Below are positions 50,801-61,683 of a DNA stretch of 64,000 nucleotides, in pieces. The notes under the pieces were generated by a model. The model was given only the letters and a program-made list of their open reading frames with translations, did not search any database and was not told the DNA's origin. Location of the stretch: NCBI GenBank assembly GCA_902806575.1, contig CADCXD010000006.1:682001-746000 (forward strand). The letters run 5' to 3'. Each line of letters starts with the position of its first letter. Positions within the stretch are counted from its first letter, which is position 1. A program made the translations under genes and the position numbers. Source of the DNA: Jackrogersella multiformis. Its lineage: Eukaryota > Ascomycota > Sordariomycetes > Xylariales > Hypoxylaceae.

Positions 50801-50955
50801 CTGGTCCTTGCACCAGTACTGGAACGGTAATCTATTGCCGGCATGCCATCGTTACCCGACGACGCCACTAGATCCTGCAAGAGATTTGGGCCCTCGACAA
50901 GATTAGGAGAAGGGTTGAGGATGGATAGTCCTCCCGGGTCTTTTGTTAGCTCCAT
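35891..50955 (-). CDS. sidC: Ferrichrome-type siderophore non-ribosomal peptide synthetase (SidC/NPS2 type)
   Basis: Six exons: 50955-49961, 49901-46786, 46735-44619, 44563-44493, 44424-36129, 36058-35891, giving 4920 residues; every junction closes in frame. Domain order is A1 (25-545), T1 (Ser573), C1 (650-1053), A2 (1075-1590), T2 (Ser1648), C2 (1726-2130), T3 (Ser2207), C3 (2279-2694), A3 (2704-3224), T4 (Ser3284), C4 (3364-3764), T5 (Ser3835), C5 (3910-4324), T6 (Ser4394), C6 (4472-4915). Each carrier domain has a Gly-(Leu/Ile)-Asp-Ser core; the A domains have YTSG(S/T)TG(T/I)PKG. Three A domains, extra T-C units and the lack of a thioesterase are hallmarks of fungal synthetases that make cyclic hexapeptide ferrichromes (ferricrocin) from three acyl-hydroxyornithines plus Gly/Ser. 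The divergent ornithine hydroxylase gene supports this. C-domain motifs vary: C1 HHSIYDG, C2 HHAIYDG, C3 HHALYDE, C4 FHAVYDG, C5 AHALYDG, C6 HHALYDS. The product is inferred, not shown. Confidence 0.93.
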
Positions 50956-51488
50956 CGGGAAGTGTAAATGAAGTCACTCATGAGAGGGGTGTTTGTTTTG
51001 GGAGAGAACACGGACGATATACCAGGGATTTCTTCTTCTCGCTTCTCTTCAAGTTCAAATAGGTCATATTACAATATGAAGTTTGAGAGATGATAGCAAG
51101 GAAATCGTAAGTTTTTTGAAGGAAGCCCTCTCTCCTTTACCTACCTAGGTACCTAGGTAAGTAGTATATGACGATGCCGTTGTTTTTTCACGTCGACTAT
51201 GAGTTGACCACGCTTCTAGGTACATTCTGGATGGATCATTGAACGGAGAATAAGTCTGGTTGATTCTGATTAATCCATATTAGCCTAACCACCTAGCAAT
51301 GGCAATTGCACATTAGCAATGCTTCCTATCCGGAGGCCTGGCGGCCATGATGTGATCCATGGATGGCATCCAGTCTGAACTTACTGGCTTTCAGGATTCC
51401 TAGGTACGTGGTAAGTGCGTGGTAGGTAGCTAGCACCACGCCTTGGTCATTTGAGGTGCAAGTGGCACAGGGCTGACAGGGACCTCCT

Positions 51489-51560
51489 CTCTAGGAGGTG
51501 TCTAGGAGGTGGTCTACCTACCTAGGCAGGTAGGAGGTGTCCTAGGAGGTATTGAGATCA
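51489..51560. repeat. Clustered CTAGGAGGTG repeats
   Basis: The unit (T)CTAGGAGGTG occurs several times in direct orientation, with partial inverted copies (ACCTCCTC, ACCTACCTAGG) close by. It appears to be a local expansion of the intergenic TACCTAGG motif. No function is seen. Confidence 0.6.
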
Positions 51561-52901
51561 AAGGTTTACCGGAAGCCCTAGGTACCTGGGCGGCTTTTGT
51601 GGCTTCCTCCGCGCCGCCGCGGGAACGATGTAGATACGAGGTATCAGGAGGTAGGTTAGGTACCCAGGTTGGCTGGTAGGTAACCTTGGAAGTTTCCAAG
51701 TGCCCGTTAATCGTTACCAAGTAGGTATCTAGATCTAGATCTTCACACTAATAATACCGAGGTACGTCGGGGAGGTTAATTAAATTAGAAGAATTCCAAA
51801 TCTAGAACAGTTCGTTATAACTCAGTGCGAAGCTTGAGTAGAATCTAACCTAAGGTTAAGTACCTAGGTAGGTAGGTATGTATCAAATGAAAGGATGGGG
51901 CGGCCAGCCATTTTTCTTGTGAGGCTTTTTTTTTTGTACTTTTCTTCTTTCGTGGTTAGTGTTATGATTCCATTACGTTTACATTCTTACCTAGGTACTT
52001 AAGGGAATAAGCGGAGTACCTACGGGCTACCATCTGTACATTTCATAGATGTACATTTGGTACTTAAGTAGGTAGGTATATACGTAATATAACGTACCTC
52101 AGTTAGGTACGCTGAGTACTGGATATGTACCGCAATATCACATGTGAGCATCGATGGCATCATTTATTAGGTTCTTACTACTTACCTAGGTACCTACCTT
52201 ATGTACCTACACTAAGTAAGCAAGTACTTAGGTTATATATGTATGCGAACATATACTTTATGTCTTACCTATTAGCACTAGGTATACCTACCAGGTAGGT
52301 AACCTTGCGTAAGATTTAAGTGGGAGTTGAGTTTTCAACTAAGTTCCTGATTTCTCAAGCTAGGTAATTCCGGACGCAATGTATTATGCACTTAGACAAA
52401 CTTATGCGCTAATAGGAGCGATTACTGGCAGGGTCCATTTTTAATTCAAATACCTACATTAATTGGCTATTTTCGAAATAAGTTAAATTTCCTTAATCCC
52501 CTGTGCGTTTGCAGTGATCGCCTCAGGAACCGTATTATCCAATAATCCAGGTATCCACAGGGTCTTGTATGCACTTAGAGTGCCTTATTGAGGAAAGGGT
52601 GTATTGAGAAACAGGGGACTTTCCTGTAAACGATACCCGACTGAATGTTTCACGGCGAAACTCGACAATGATATCCCAAGTGCTACAAATATCAAAGCTC
52701 GCTTGGAAGCAAGTATTCATAAACCCCCCTTACGAATACGCCCACGCGATTTAAACTATTATATAATAGCTTGAGTCAATTGATTCGGAATCCGGTCCTT
52801 TATCGTCTATAAAATACCTACCAGTACCGTAGCTCCGGCGTTTGTCCAGGATCCTAACATTGCCAAGGTACGGATTCCGGGCTGAGATCTTAGAGATGAT
52901 C

Positions 52902-52910
52902 TTATCAGAT
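52902..52910 (-). promoter_or_regulatory. SreA/SRE-type GATA site (ATCTGATAA)
   Basis: Reads TTATCAGAT on the plus strand, an exact match on the minus strand to ATCWGATAA, the consensus of the iron-sensing GATA repressor SreA/SRE/Urbs1. It lies 1.95 kb upstream of the NRPS start and 2.4 kb upstream of sidA. A second, shorter AGATA lies immediately to its right. Binding is inference. Confidence 0.55.
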
Positions 52911-54082
52911 CATCAGATACTCTGCTTCTGTAGATCAATAATTGGTTCCAACCTAGGTACCTAGTAGTAGTAGTAGGAAATAGCCCTAGCCTCCATATTA
53001 TCCACTCGCCGTCACCTTTCATTTAATGTGCCTCCCCACGTCTTAATGCAAGAGGGAAAAATTTCCTCTTGGTCTTCTTTGATTCTTACAAGCTTACAAG
53101 CTTCGCTTCTAAGATTCTAAGATTCTTTACCTCGCCTCCGCCACTCACGTGTCTCCCACATAGCGTAGGGTCATGTAGATCTTAGGATCTTAGGATCTAG
53201 GTACCTCTATCCTGTTTCTCTTGTATTAGGTATCTTACCCATAGGTAGGTACCTAGGCCTACCTAGGGATACTATGGATGTATTTTGTTTACCACTATAT
53301 TTACTACTCTAGGTATTTGATCCGCACCTTAGCTTACCCGAGTATGTACTGAAGTGAAGAGATTTAGCTGACCAGGTTTGCCATGGTGAATAAATGACAA
53401 GGGTGCTGCCTAGCAGTCTAGCCTAGCAGCCTAGGTAGGTACCGTGTACGAAACAACGTTCCATCGCGAATACAATGATGGGAACAATCAATGGGATACT
53501 GGGTACTAAGGTAGGTTCTCAAAGCCCGAAAGACTTATTTATTACCTACCTAGGTACCTAGATGTATGTACTCAGCTTCGAAAAATAAGTCGCATAAGTC
53601 GCCGCTGGATACACGAGGCTTATGGGTATCGTTTGATTCGTCCCTATAGAATCACTCATTTCCAGCTGAGAGGAGATTTAAAGAATTTCCTGAGAACACG
53701 AGAGGCACAATACAACTGCCCATCCGTTGAAGATATCTTCTTCCGGGTCGGCGCGAAAGGCGATGCAAACAATCTTCGCTGTCCGCCTGTTTGCTTTCCT
53801 TGGTGCTTGAGATGAACTACCGTACGTAATGAGACATGACCTACCTGGTCTCGAGTTTGAGCTGTGGGGGTGGAAAAAAAGGAAGGAAAACCCGAAAGGT
53901 TGAAAAAGATGAAAATAAAGCCCGGCGGATACGGATCTGGCCGTCATCGGGGGGTAACCGGCACTCTGTTACTTACCTAGGTACTTACCTAGGTTATATA
54001 CTTACCCACCTAGCCTATGTACCTAGGTACTTAAGTCTTAGCCCTAGTAGGAGGTACCTGGTAGTCTTTATGCACAAGCATC

Positions 54083-54091
54083 TTATCTGAT
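54083..54091 (-). promoter_or_regulatory. SreA/SRE-type GATA site (ATCAGATAA)
   Basis: Reads TTATCTGAT on the plus strand, the other allowed form of ATCWGATAA. It lies 1.2 kb upstream of the sidA start codon. An AGATAA core follows within 8 bp to its right on the plus strand. Together with the site at 52902 it suggests repression of both genes in iron-replete cells, as known for SreA targets. Confidence 0.55.
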
Positions 54092-54169
54092 CCGAAGATA
54101 ACGCCGATGTCGCCATTAGGGTAGGGGGGGCCCCCCTCTTAGCTTGCATCTTTCTCTTAACCCTTGCCA

Positions 54170-54197
54170 TGGTCGAGCAGCTCGAGCAGCTCGACCA
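54170..54197. repeat. 28-bp nested palindrome
   Basis: Perfect 9-bp arms (TGGTCGAGC and its reverse complement) flank a central self-palindrome GCTCGAGC, with one unpaired A on each side. It can also be read as two direct copies of GAGCAGCTC. It lies 1.1 kb upstream of sidA and about 80 bp from one GATA site; it could be a dimer-binding site or a chance inverted repeat. Confidence 0.5.
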
Positions 54198-55263
54198 AGC
54201 TAAATGCAAATTCCGCACACCCTATTTCGGCGTCACATAGGAGTAGCATGCGAGGCCTAAGCTGATCTTAGAAACTGCCATCGTTAGCGTGTGGAAGTCT
54301 GCTAATCTAGTCTAATCTAGTCTTGAAGTGAGACCGGCGGAAGTGATGGAGCACGCACCTACTTACTACTTAGTCACGACCGCCCGGGTCGTTTTAAAAT
54401 TTAGGTATCCTCTTTGGATGCGGGTGGTTCCATCAGAGTCCCATCAGATCTAGCCTTTTGTATCCGAATTTGTATACGCAACCCATCACCTGGGCAGTAT
54501 CCAACTTTGAGTCACGGAGCTAGGGGTACGTAGCCCTTCCAAGAGAGCCAGAGAGCCAGAGGAAGCTGTCGATCTCCATCGCTCCCGTGTACATGGACAA
54601 TACCTACCTGGTATCCTTCACCAACTTTTCGGTACCTACCTACCTGGCTAGTACTAGCCCACCGAGCAGGACATGCTTCTCTCTCGTACTATGACATGCC
54701 TATTCAACACCCGATATGCATGGTTGTGTCAGGCCATAATACCACTTGCACCATTCCGAACCCTGGCCGCTCGTTGAAGTTTTCCAAGATCTAGGTAAAT
54801 GAGCACTCGTAAAAGGCAAGGCCCGCTCTATATATATTTTGGTAGCTGCTACTACGTCTGTCCGACCCCATAATCCATTGTGGTTATTTTAATAACCTTC
54901 TGTTACCCGGGACCATTTATGGATTTTATGTATCGTACCTACCTCCAGCTTCGTCCTACTCTGTCAGCCCCCTTTTGTCTTTCCCTGAGACTCCCTAGGT
55001 AATCGGTGAACTCAACTACTTTCATCCCACCGTCATTTTTGTTTGGTGGGCCCAGCACCCCTCTGCGTCATTTCCGAAAACTTCGACTGCCTGATCTGCA
55101 GCACACAGTAACGTCTGGTCTGGTCTTACTCAAACTCAAAGAACCTTATTGTCCACTTCCGTCTGCTTAGATACAGCCGGTCTCTGCGGAGATTTGTCCG
55201 CCCCGTACGACCCGTGCTCAACTACGTCATCGTAATTGCTACTCACCTGGGCACTTGACGGAG

Positions 55264-55269
55264 TATAAA
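55264..55269 (+). promoter_or_regulatory. TATA box of sidA
   Basis: TATAAA lies 42 bp before the sidA ATG. If used, transcription would start very near the start codon and the 5' leader would be very short. Confidence 0.45.
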
Positions 55270-55305
55270 CAGCGGGATTATTCCACAAGTTACTAAGTCA
55301 CTGCC

Positions 55306-57038
55306 ATGGCGCCGCACAGTCTGCTAGACGGCCATGACGATGGTCCGACCAGCAATGGATTCTTGCAAGCCGGTTCCCATGTTGGCTTAGAGGTACAGCC
55401 GAACCATGTCGCCTCGAAGAACCAGTCGCACCTAAGAAAGGCAGCATCTGAAGGGGTGTATGATCTGGTATGTGTTGGATTCGGACCAGCCAGTCTCGCA
55501 ATTGCGGTTGCCCTGCATGATGCCATCGACCGTGGCAACCTCTCGAAGGCGGGAGTTGAATCATCGCCGAAAGTCCTCTTTCTGGAAAAGCAGCGCCAGT
55601 TCGCGTGGCATGCCGGGATGCTTCTCCCAGGCGCAAAGATGCAGATATCCTTCATCAAGGACATGGCAAGCCTGAGGGATCCCACCTCCCAATTCACCTT
55701 TCTGAATTACCTCCACAAAAATGGCCGGCTTGTCGAATTTACCAACCTAAATACATTCTTGCCAGCAAGAGTGGAATATGAGGACTACCTCCGGTGGTGC
55801 GCAAGCTCCTTCGACGATGTTGTCAACTATAACACGGAAGTTACCTCGGTCTCTCCCACCAAGGCGTCGGGATCCGCAGGTCCGGTTTCTACCTTCACTG
55901 TAACGTCGAAAGATGTTAAGACAGGCTGCTTGACTAGTTATCGAGCTAAGAATGTTTTGCTGGCTATTGGAGGACAGCCCTCGATCCCGAAGTGTCTACC
56001 TTCGAATCACCCTCGAGTCATCCATTCTTCTCAGTATGCTCACCTGGTGCCGAGAATTCTCGATAAACCAGACTCCCCTTACCGCGTGGCCGTCCTCGGA
56101 GCTGGGCAGAGCGCAGCTGAGATCTTTAACAATGTCCAGACGCTTTACCCGAATTCCCGGACCTCCTTGATCATGCGCTCCGAGTTTTTGAAGCCCAGCG
56201 ATGATTCGCCGTTGTAAGTTTATCCCTATATACCGAATAGCCTCTGGTGAATATTTTAGTTGGGCCCCTGTTCAAGGTATTAACCTGTTGTAGTGTTAAC
56301 TCAATCTTCAACCCGTCGTTCGTGGACTCGCTGTATCGGAGGTCTGCAGAGAATAGACATTCCTTGCTAGAAGGAGCTCGAAGTACCAATTACGGAGTGG
56401 TTCGACTACAACTTATCGAGCACCTCTATGAGCGAATGTATGATCAGCGGCGCGAACTCGGGAGCGACGAGCGGAAGTGGCCGCACCGCATCCTAAATGG
56501 GACAGATGTAGTCAGCCTCGACACTAAGGGTGACCAGCTACAACTCACGGTTCGTTCCCTAGGCCTGACGAAACCTTTTGGACAGGACGACCTCCGGAGC
56601 GGCGTAGATGCGGAGGAGGTCTTGGATGTAGACCTTATCATCGCTGCAACCGGCTATCAGCGGCAGTCCCACCTCACCATGATGGAAGACGTGGCCGACT
56701 TGTTGCCTAAAGCTTACGAGTCGAACGGGTCTTCTACCAGCAACGGATTTGGGGCCAAGTTCTCCGAAGCTAGGATTAACGACCATGCGGTAAGAGTATC
56801 GCGTGATTACAGCTTGCAATTTGCCCCCGGAAAAGTGGCATCGGGGTCTGGTATCTGGCTCCAAGGATGCTGCGAAGGGACACACGGAGTAGGTCGATTC
56901 GTCGAGTATCCTCTCCTTGATTCATAGCTAACTTCACGTTTTTAGTTGAGTGATACCTTGCTATCGGTATTGGCTACTCGGTCCGGGGAGATTGTGAATT
57001 CAATATTCGGTCAGGGGGTCCGTGACGGAGAAATATAA
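55306..57038 (+). CDS. sidA: L-ornithine N5-monooxygenase
   Basis: Three exons: 55306-56213, 56294-56888, 56946-57038, giving 531 residues, close to Aspergillus SidA (about 500). It catalyses FAD- and NADPH-dependent N5-hydroxylation of ornithine, the first committed step of hydroxamate siderophore synthesis. Visible motifs are the FAD site GFGPAS (58-63), the substrate-region KMQISFIKDM near 111-120, the NADPH site GAGQSA (265-270) and the D-x3-(L/A)ATGY motif (DLIIAATGY, ATGY at 421-424). The first splice makes DDSPFVNSIFNPSF. The last, with donor GTAGGT, makes THGLSDTLLSVLA; without it the protein would end early in an unrelated tail. The start at 55306 is in GCCATGG context. It is divergent from the siderophore NRPS. 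Confidence 0.95.
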
Positions 57039-58172
57039 ACGCTCATCTATCAACATTTTACCCGAATCAGTGCCGTTTATTACGAAACAAATCACATACT
57101 ATTACTACTATAACAATCACTACTACGTATGCATAGTTTTTCCCTATAGTAGCTGCTGGAGAGAAACAAGGAGGTAGCGAAAAGCAACGGAGACGTTATG
57201 TTTTGCATCAACAAAATGAGGCGAGGTGCCCCGAGTGGCATTTAAGCTAGGTATAACAAAAGACAGAGATGTGTACTTAAGTTGCCTTAAACAAGCATCT
57301 TCATAAGGTAGTCACTTTTTAGCTTAAATAGTAAAATACGCATTTACTTTTACGAACCAATTATTTAACTTTACCTTTGCCGTTTTAATACCGGCAACGA
57401 TTATGGATTTTGTTATATTATTTCTTACGGTATACCTACCAAGCATTATATACCTGGGTAGGTAAATAAATCCCATTTTCTTTATGTAAAGTTAAATTAT
57501 CTTTCAAATTTATCGTAAACAGACGGTTATGAGTGAGCAGTACGTGGATAGCTTTCCGAAATATACCTAAATAATGCCAACTATCCACACAAGCCGGGAC
57601 CTAGTATAGGTAAAGTATGATAAGGGTCCTTTCAGCATCTTATAAATATCTAAAGAATCATCTATTCGTTCCTCGTTATAATGATCTAACGATATTTCTG
57701 TTATTAACGCCTATTGCAATACGGATCGCCTTTAGACAGTGTGTAAAACGAGAACAATATAAGCCACCGATGTCACTTGAGACTACGTATGGAGGCGCAG
57801 AAATTGGATAACAAATCACCATTAACGAGGAAAGAGCTTAAAGATGAGTAGAAGAGGAATGATAGATCTGACATGTGTGTTCAAATTTCAATAGTTGTAA
57901 TAGTAAGCTTATTATATTATTGCTTCGAGGTGACAATGTAGCCCAACTTAATCGATTGTTTACTTACCTAGGTAGGTATTTAGGATTTCATATGAAAGCG
58001 TCAGCAGTGAGCAAGCTGAGACTGTCCCTTCTTAAATCATGAATATAAGCTTACCGACCCGCCCCAGTTTAAAATCGGGTTATAAGTGTAGGTAAATAAG
58101 TCTAGATACCTCCCTTCATCGAATGTGAGCCATCATAACTGAGAGCTCTACAATAGCATTGTCATATACCTA
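57039..58172. other. AT-rich intergenic region
   Basis: No gene is seen. The stretch is visibly richer in A and T than its surroundings, with many TTTA and TATT runs and only two TACCTAGG-type elements (57448-57465, 57965-57980). It contains the sidA 3' flank and the promoter of the glycoside hydrolase gene. I see no terminal repeats or coding relic that would mark a transposon. Confidence 0.5.
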
Positions 58173-59558
58173 ATGGCTTCTCTATTGCGTTGCGTGGCAG
58201 CTATCGCTTTCGTTTGCCTCGGATTATGCACTACTGTATCGACCCAACACACCGAGCGCCAAATATCAAGTATTGATAGATCTACGTTGAACGGAAAGTT
58301 ATTCGTGGGATACCAAGCGTGGTTCCGGAAGCCGTTAGAGGATAATGGAAACTCACATTGGACAACGTGAGACCCTAGCTTACCTATCTATACTTCTGTT
58401 CAACCACGCTCATTCTTGGCTTTTTAGAGATACGCCGTCGCCAGAGATTGGACATGGTGAGAATTTTGGATCATCTATTAGATGCTGTTCTAATTTTTGC
58501 CGCAGTCGGCGTCGATATGATACCAAACGTAACGGGATATCCACCGGAGTGCCTCTTTGATACTCCTTTTACACTCCCAGATGGTGGACCTGCGCAGTTC
58601 TATACCAACGACTGCGAATGCATCGTAGATTTACATTTTAAGATGATGGCAGACTACGGTATTAGCGGGGCTTTCTTGCAGCGTTTCTATGGTTACATAA
58701 ACGAGGTTAATGGAGGCTGGGTCAATGTCTGTCCTGAAATCGTACTCAGCATTGGATAGTACTCTAACTATACGATAGATACTTAACTATGCGAGAACAG
58801 CGGCGGAGAAATACGGACGAGGGTTCGTGATAGAATATGACCTTAACGGCGCCGCCACAGGCTCAACGAATGTCACGAGTACCTTCCTCGCCGACCTCGT
58901 CGATCTTAGTTCTATAACATCGTCTCCGGCTTATATGCACCACGATGGAAAACCTGTCCTCGAGATATGGGGTTTCGGTATCGTCACCGAGGTCACCGCC
59001 GACGACGGCATCGCAATAGTGACCGCGCTCAAGGACGCCGGCTGGTATGTGATCCTCGGCGTCCAGCAGGCGTGGCACGCGGAGCTGGCTGCGAACCAGG
59101 CCGGAGGCTTCGGACCGGTCTATCAACTCGCGGACATGATACAGCCATGGACTGTCGGTGCTTACGATAACGACAGCTACCAAGGCTTTCATGACGGGCG
59201 GCAGGCTGTCGAGGACGCCAATGCGCTGCATGATCTGGGAATAGAGAGCAGTATTGTTGTATGGCCGGGGGGCTCGAGCAGCAATGCGAATCCAAGCGAG
59301 ACGTTTGACCACTTCCCTAGATGGAACGGGACGTTCTATCAAGAACAACTAGACGGCGCGGTTAGCCTGAAGCCTACCTTCATATTCGGTGCCATGTTCG
59401 ACGAAGTGAACGAGGGGACTGCAATACTGCCGCTGCTGAGGAACAGAGAGTTGCCCACGAATCAAAGGTTCCTGGGTATTGACGACGACATGGGACCGGA
59501 TGCCTATGTTAGGATGGCTGGAGACGCGGCATCGAAGCTGTCTATGGCTTGGCAGTAA
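58173..59558 (+). CDS. Secreted glycoside hydrolase-like protein (GH99/GH71-like fold)
   Basis: Four exons: 58173-58366, 58428-58456, 58506-58726, 58779-59558, giving 407 residues. The second exon is only 29 nt; the frame closes only if it is included. A signal peptide (MASLLRCVAAIAFVCLGL) is followed by KLFVGYQAWF, HWTT, GVDMIPNVTGYPP, GISGAFLQRF, FVIEYDLNGA, KPVLEIWGFG and IVVWPGGSS. These resemble bacterial and fungal proteins labelled xylosidase/arabinosidase or GH99-like, with a (beta/alpha)8 barrel. The Asp of EYDLNGA and Glu/Asp of MFDEVNEGTA are candidate catalytic residues by position only. The substrate is unknown. No link to the siderophore genes is evident. Confidence 0.8.
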
Positions 59559-61683
59559 CTCCTACATAAGACATGATGGCTGTATTCTTGGTTAGGCGAC
59601 TTTGTGCCATGTCTCATCTTGTAGGTCAGAGGCCTGAAGATGTACTAGTATCTATACCTAGATATATAGATATATAGGTATCTACCACTACCTACTGGTA
59701 TAAATGAGATCAAGCACCAAATCTTACTCAATCCTTAGTTCAGCTTAGTGACCCTATAACGTGTTCGTTAATTTCAAAGGCTTAAAAATCACAGCTGGAT
59801 GTTTCTCGCGAGTAAGATATTATTCACCGATATTAGTTTCATTTATCTTGGGACCGCGGAAATATTATTTGTTCGTGATACTTTGCAACAAACTAGTATT
59901 TCCAGCTGTAGTGTTCGTAATTTTGCAGTCGAGTTCTACTAATCTGACCAGGTAATAATCAGCTTCAGCCCCGAGGTATCTCTTAGGGCCATAGACACGC
60001 AGCTGTACAGGTACTAGGTAAGCACGATATTCGCGGAATAGATGATATTGATGCATTCATATTGATACATTCGTAATGATTTTAAGGCAATCGATTTAGA
60101 AGAACGATCTGGTTTCGGTCTGTTTGATGAGGTTTGGAAATTGTTATAAATTTACATCCGAAGGGGTACCTACCTACCTAGTACCTTAGGTACATATGTA
60201 CATAATAGATATTGGTAGCTACCTAGGTACTTAGGTAAGCAGCGGCAAAGAATTGTTCCGCCATGGACCTCCCTCGGCCTTTCAAGGTGCGATGCACTAT
60301 GAGGGGTATGTTAGATCTGTGTAACAAAGCATTCACGTACATAATACCTATATACCTACCTACTGCCCACTCAGCCACTCAGCCACTGTAGGATTTGTAA
60401 CTTTCCTTCTACATCGTACCTAAGAAATAAGTTCAATCTCATAACGTTTCAACATTCCCGTCTTAATGGAATTGATTCATTCTTTTATACTCTCATTATA
60501 TTTTAACAACCTCATACATCCCATTCGCCTACCGGAACAAATATTCGTACAAATCGTGCAGCATAGCAGAGCTCATTTTGACTATGGTTAAGAAATATTC
60601 GGACAGCCAACGACGAAATAAGAGTTTCCCACTTGACGAGTTCTAAGATGGTGAATGTGAACGGGTAGATGCGAGAAGGCTGATGTTAAGCTGTACCATC
60701 TGGGCACCGGCTACCTACCTACCTAAGGTACTGTACTGTGCCATCGACTACCTACATGTGCCTAACTGAGACATGCATACATCCGGCAAGGTGGCCGGCC
60801 CAATCGTGACCCGAGTTTATGTTGACTACAAACGCTACAGGTATCAAGCAACCAGCCACGGGAGTTAAGTTGTTAACTCTCAAACGAATCTGCATCGATC
60901 ATGTCAAAATCTTTACTTGGTACCCAGGTACCTAGGTGTTCGATAGGCCGCTCGAGTCTGTTTGCTTTGCCAATGATCAATACGTAACTACCTAAGTTAC
61001 CTAGTGCCAATGGCCGTGGCCGTGGCCGTGGACGTGGACGTGGACGTGATGAATCTACCTAAAGTGGCAGACAGCATATGTACCTACTTAGGTACCTAGG
61101 TAGGTAGGTAGCCGTGGCCTCAAGCCACATCCATTGCCCAACTATGCCCAACTTCTAACTTCTCACCTGGACCAGATCGAAGTACCAAGGCATCCATCGA
61201 TGGACCTCTTAGGTTTGTATATTATATGCTACCTACCTACCTATAGGTACCTAGGTAGGTAACCGTACCTAGGTCTATCTAAGCTACCTAGGTACCTAAG
61301 CCTCTGGAGTTTTCCGAGAGCAACAAGGACAGGGGCCAGCATGCATTATGATATACACACAAAGTGATATATGACGACCTAGCTATGATCCCGAGGTCTT
61401 GGATATAGTCCCGGCTGTAAGGCGATTCATATCCTCGTTTATATTTCTCTTTCGATTTTCATTTTTACCACACTCCTACCTATCATCTTTCCCTTCTACT
61501 AGATTCTCATCGCTTGCAAATTCTGTCATATACCAGCCATAACATAACCCTCCTCACAATTATAGTAAGTAATACCGATCTTCACATTGGAGTATCCCAA
61601 GATTTTTAGAAGATAATTCCTCTGTCTCTGATATCCTTGATTAGAGAAAGTCACCAACTTTAGTAACTGTAGTTGACACCAAG
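59559..61683. repeat. Intergenic region with TACCTAGG arrays and a hexamer repeat
   Basis: No gene is supported. TACCTAGG clusters lie at 60165-60240, 60705-60730, 60925-60995, 61078-61115 and 61225-61300. CACTCAGC is tandemly repeated near 60367-60387. The right end is pyrimidine-rich (61440-61505) and should be the promoter of the DUF6606-type gene. Confidence 0.65.
61012..61047 (+). repeat. Hexanucleotide repeat (GGCCGT)3(GGACGT)3
   Basis: Six perfect hexamers in two blocks of three, differing by a single C-to-A change. It lies in intergenic DNA; no function is seen. Confidence 0.85.

Larger units (their letters stand above)
50956..55305. promoter_or_regulatory. 4.35 kb bidirectional promoter region of the siderophore locus
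   Basis: This separates the NRPS (-) from the ornithine monooxygenase gene (+). No gene is supported within it. It contains two exact iron-GATA-factor sites (52902-52910, 54083-54091), a nested palindrome (54170-54197), a G7C6 palindrome (54124-54136), short duplications such as CTTACAAG and AGATTCTA near 53085-53125, and many TACCTAGG elements (51145-51160, 51850-51885, 51985-52310, 53240-53270, 53545-53565, 53975-54060). Direct and inverted CTAGGAGGTG copies occupy 51489-51560. It is unusually long for a shared fungal promoter. Confidence 0.6.

Noticed and set aside
52539..52945. CCAAT and ATTGG boxes near the GATA sites as HapX/CBC sites
   Set aside because: The spacing-defined HapX half-site does not follow either box at 52539 or 52941.
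54015..54218. 67-codon minus-strand frame in the sidC-sidA promoter
   Set aside because: Its Cys/Ser run comes from the GAGCAGCTC palindrome, and it has no start context, splicing or family support.
57039..58172. AT-rich block as a RIP-degraded transposon
   Set aside because: No terminal repeats, target duplication or coding relics are visible; AT-richness alone is not enough.
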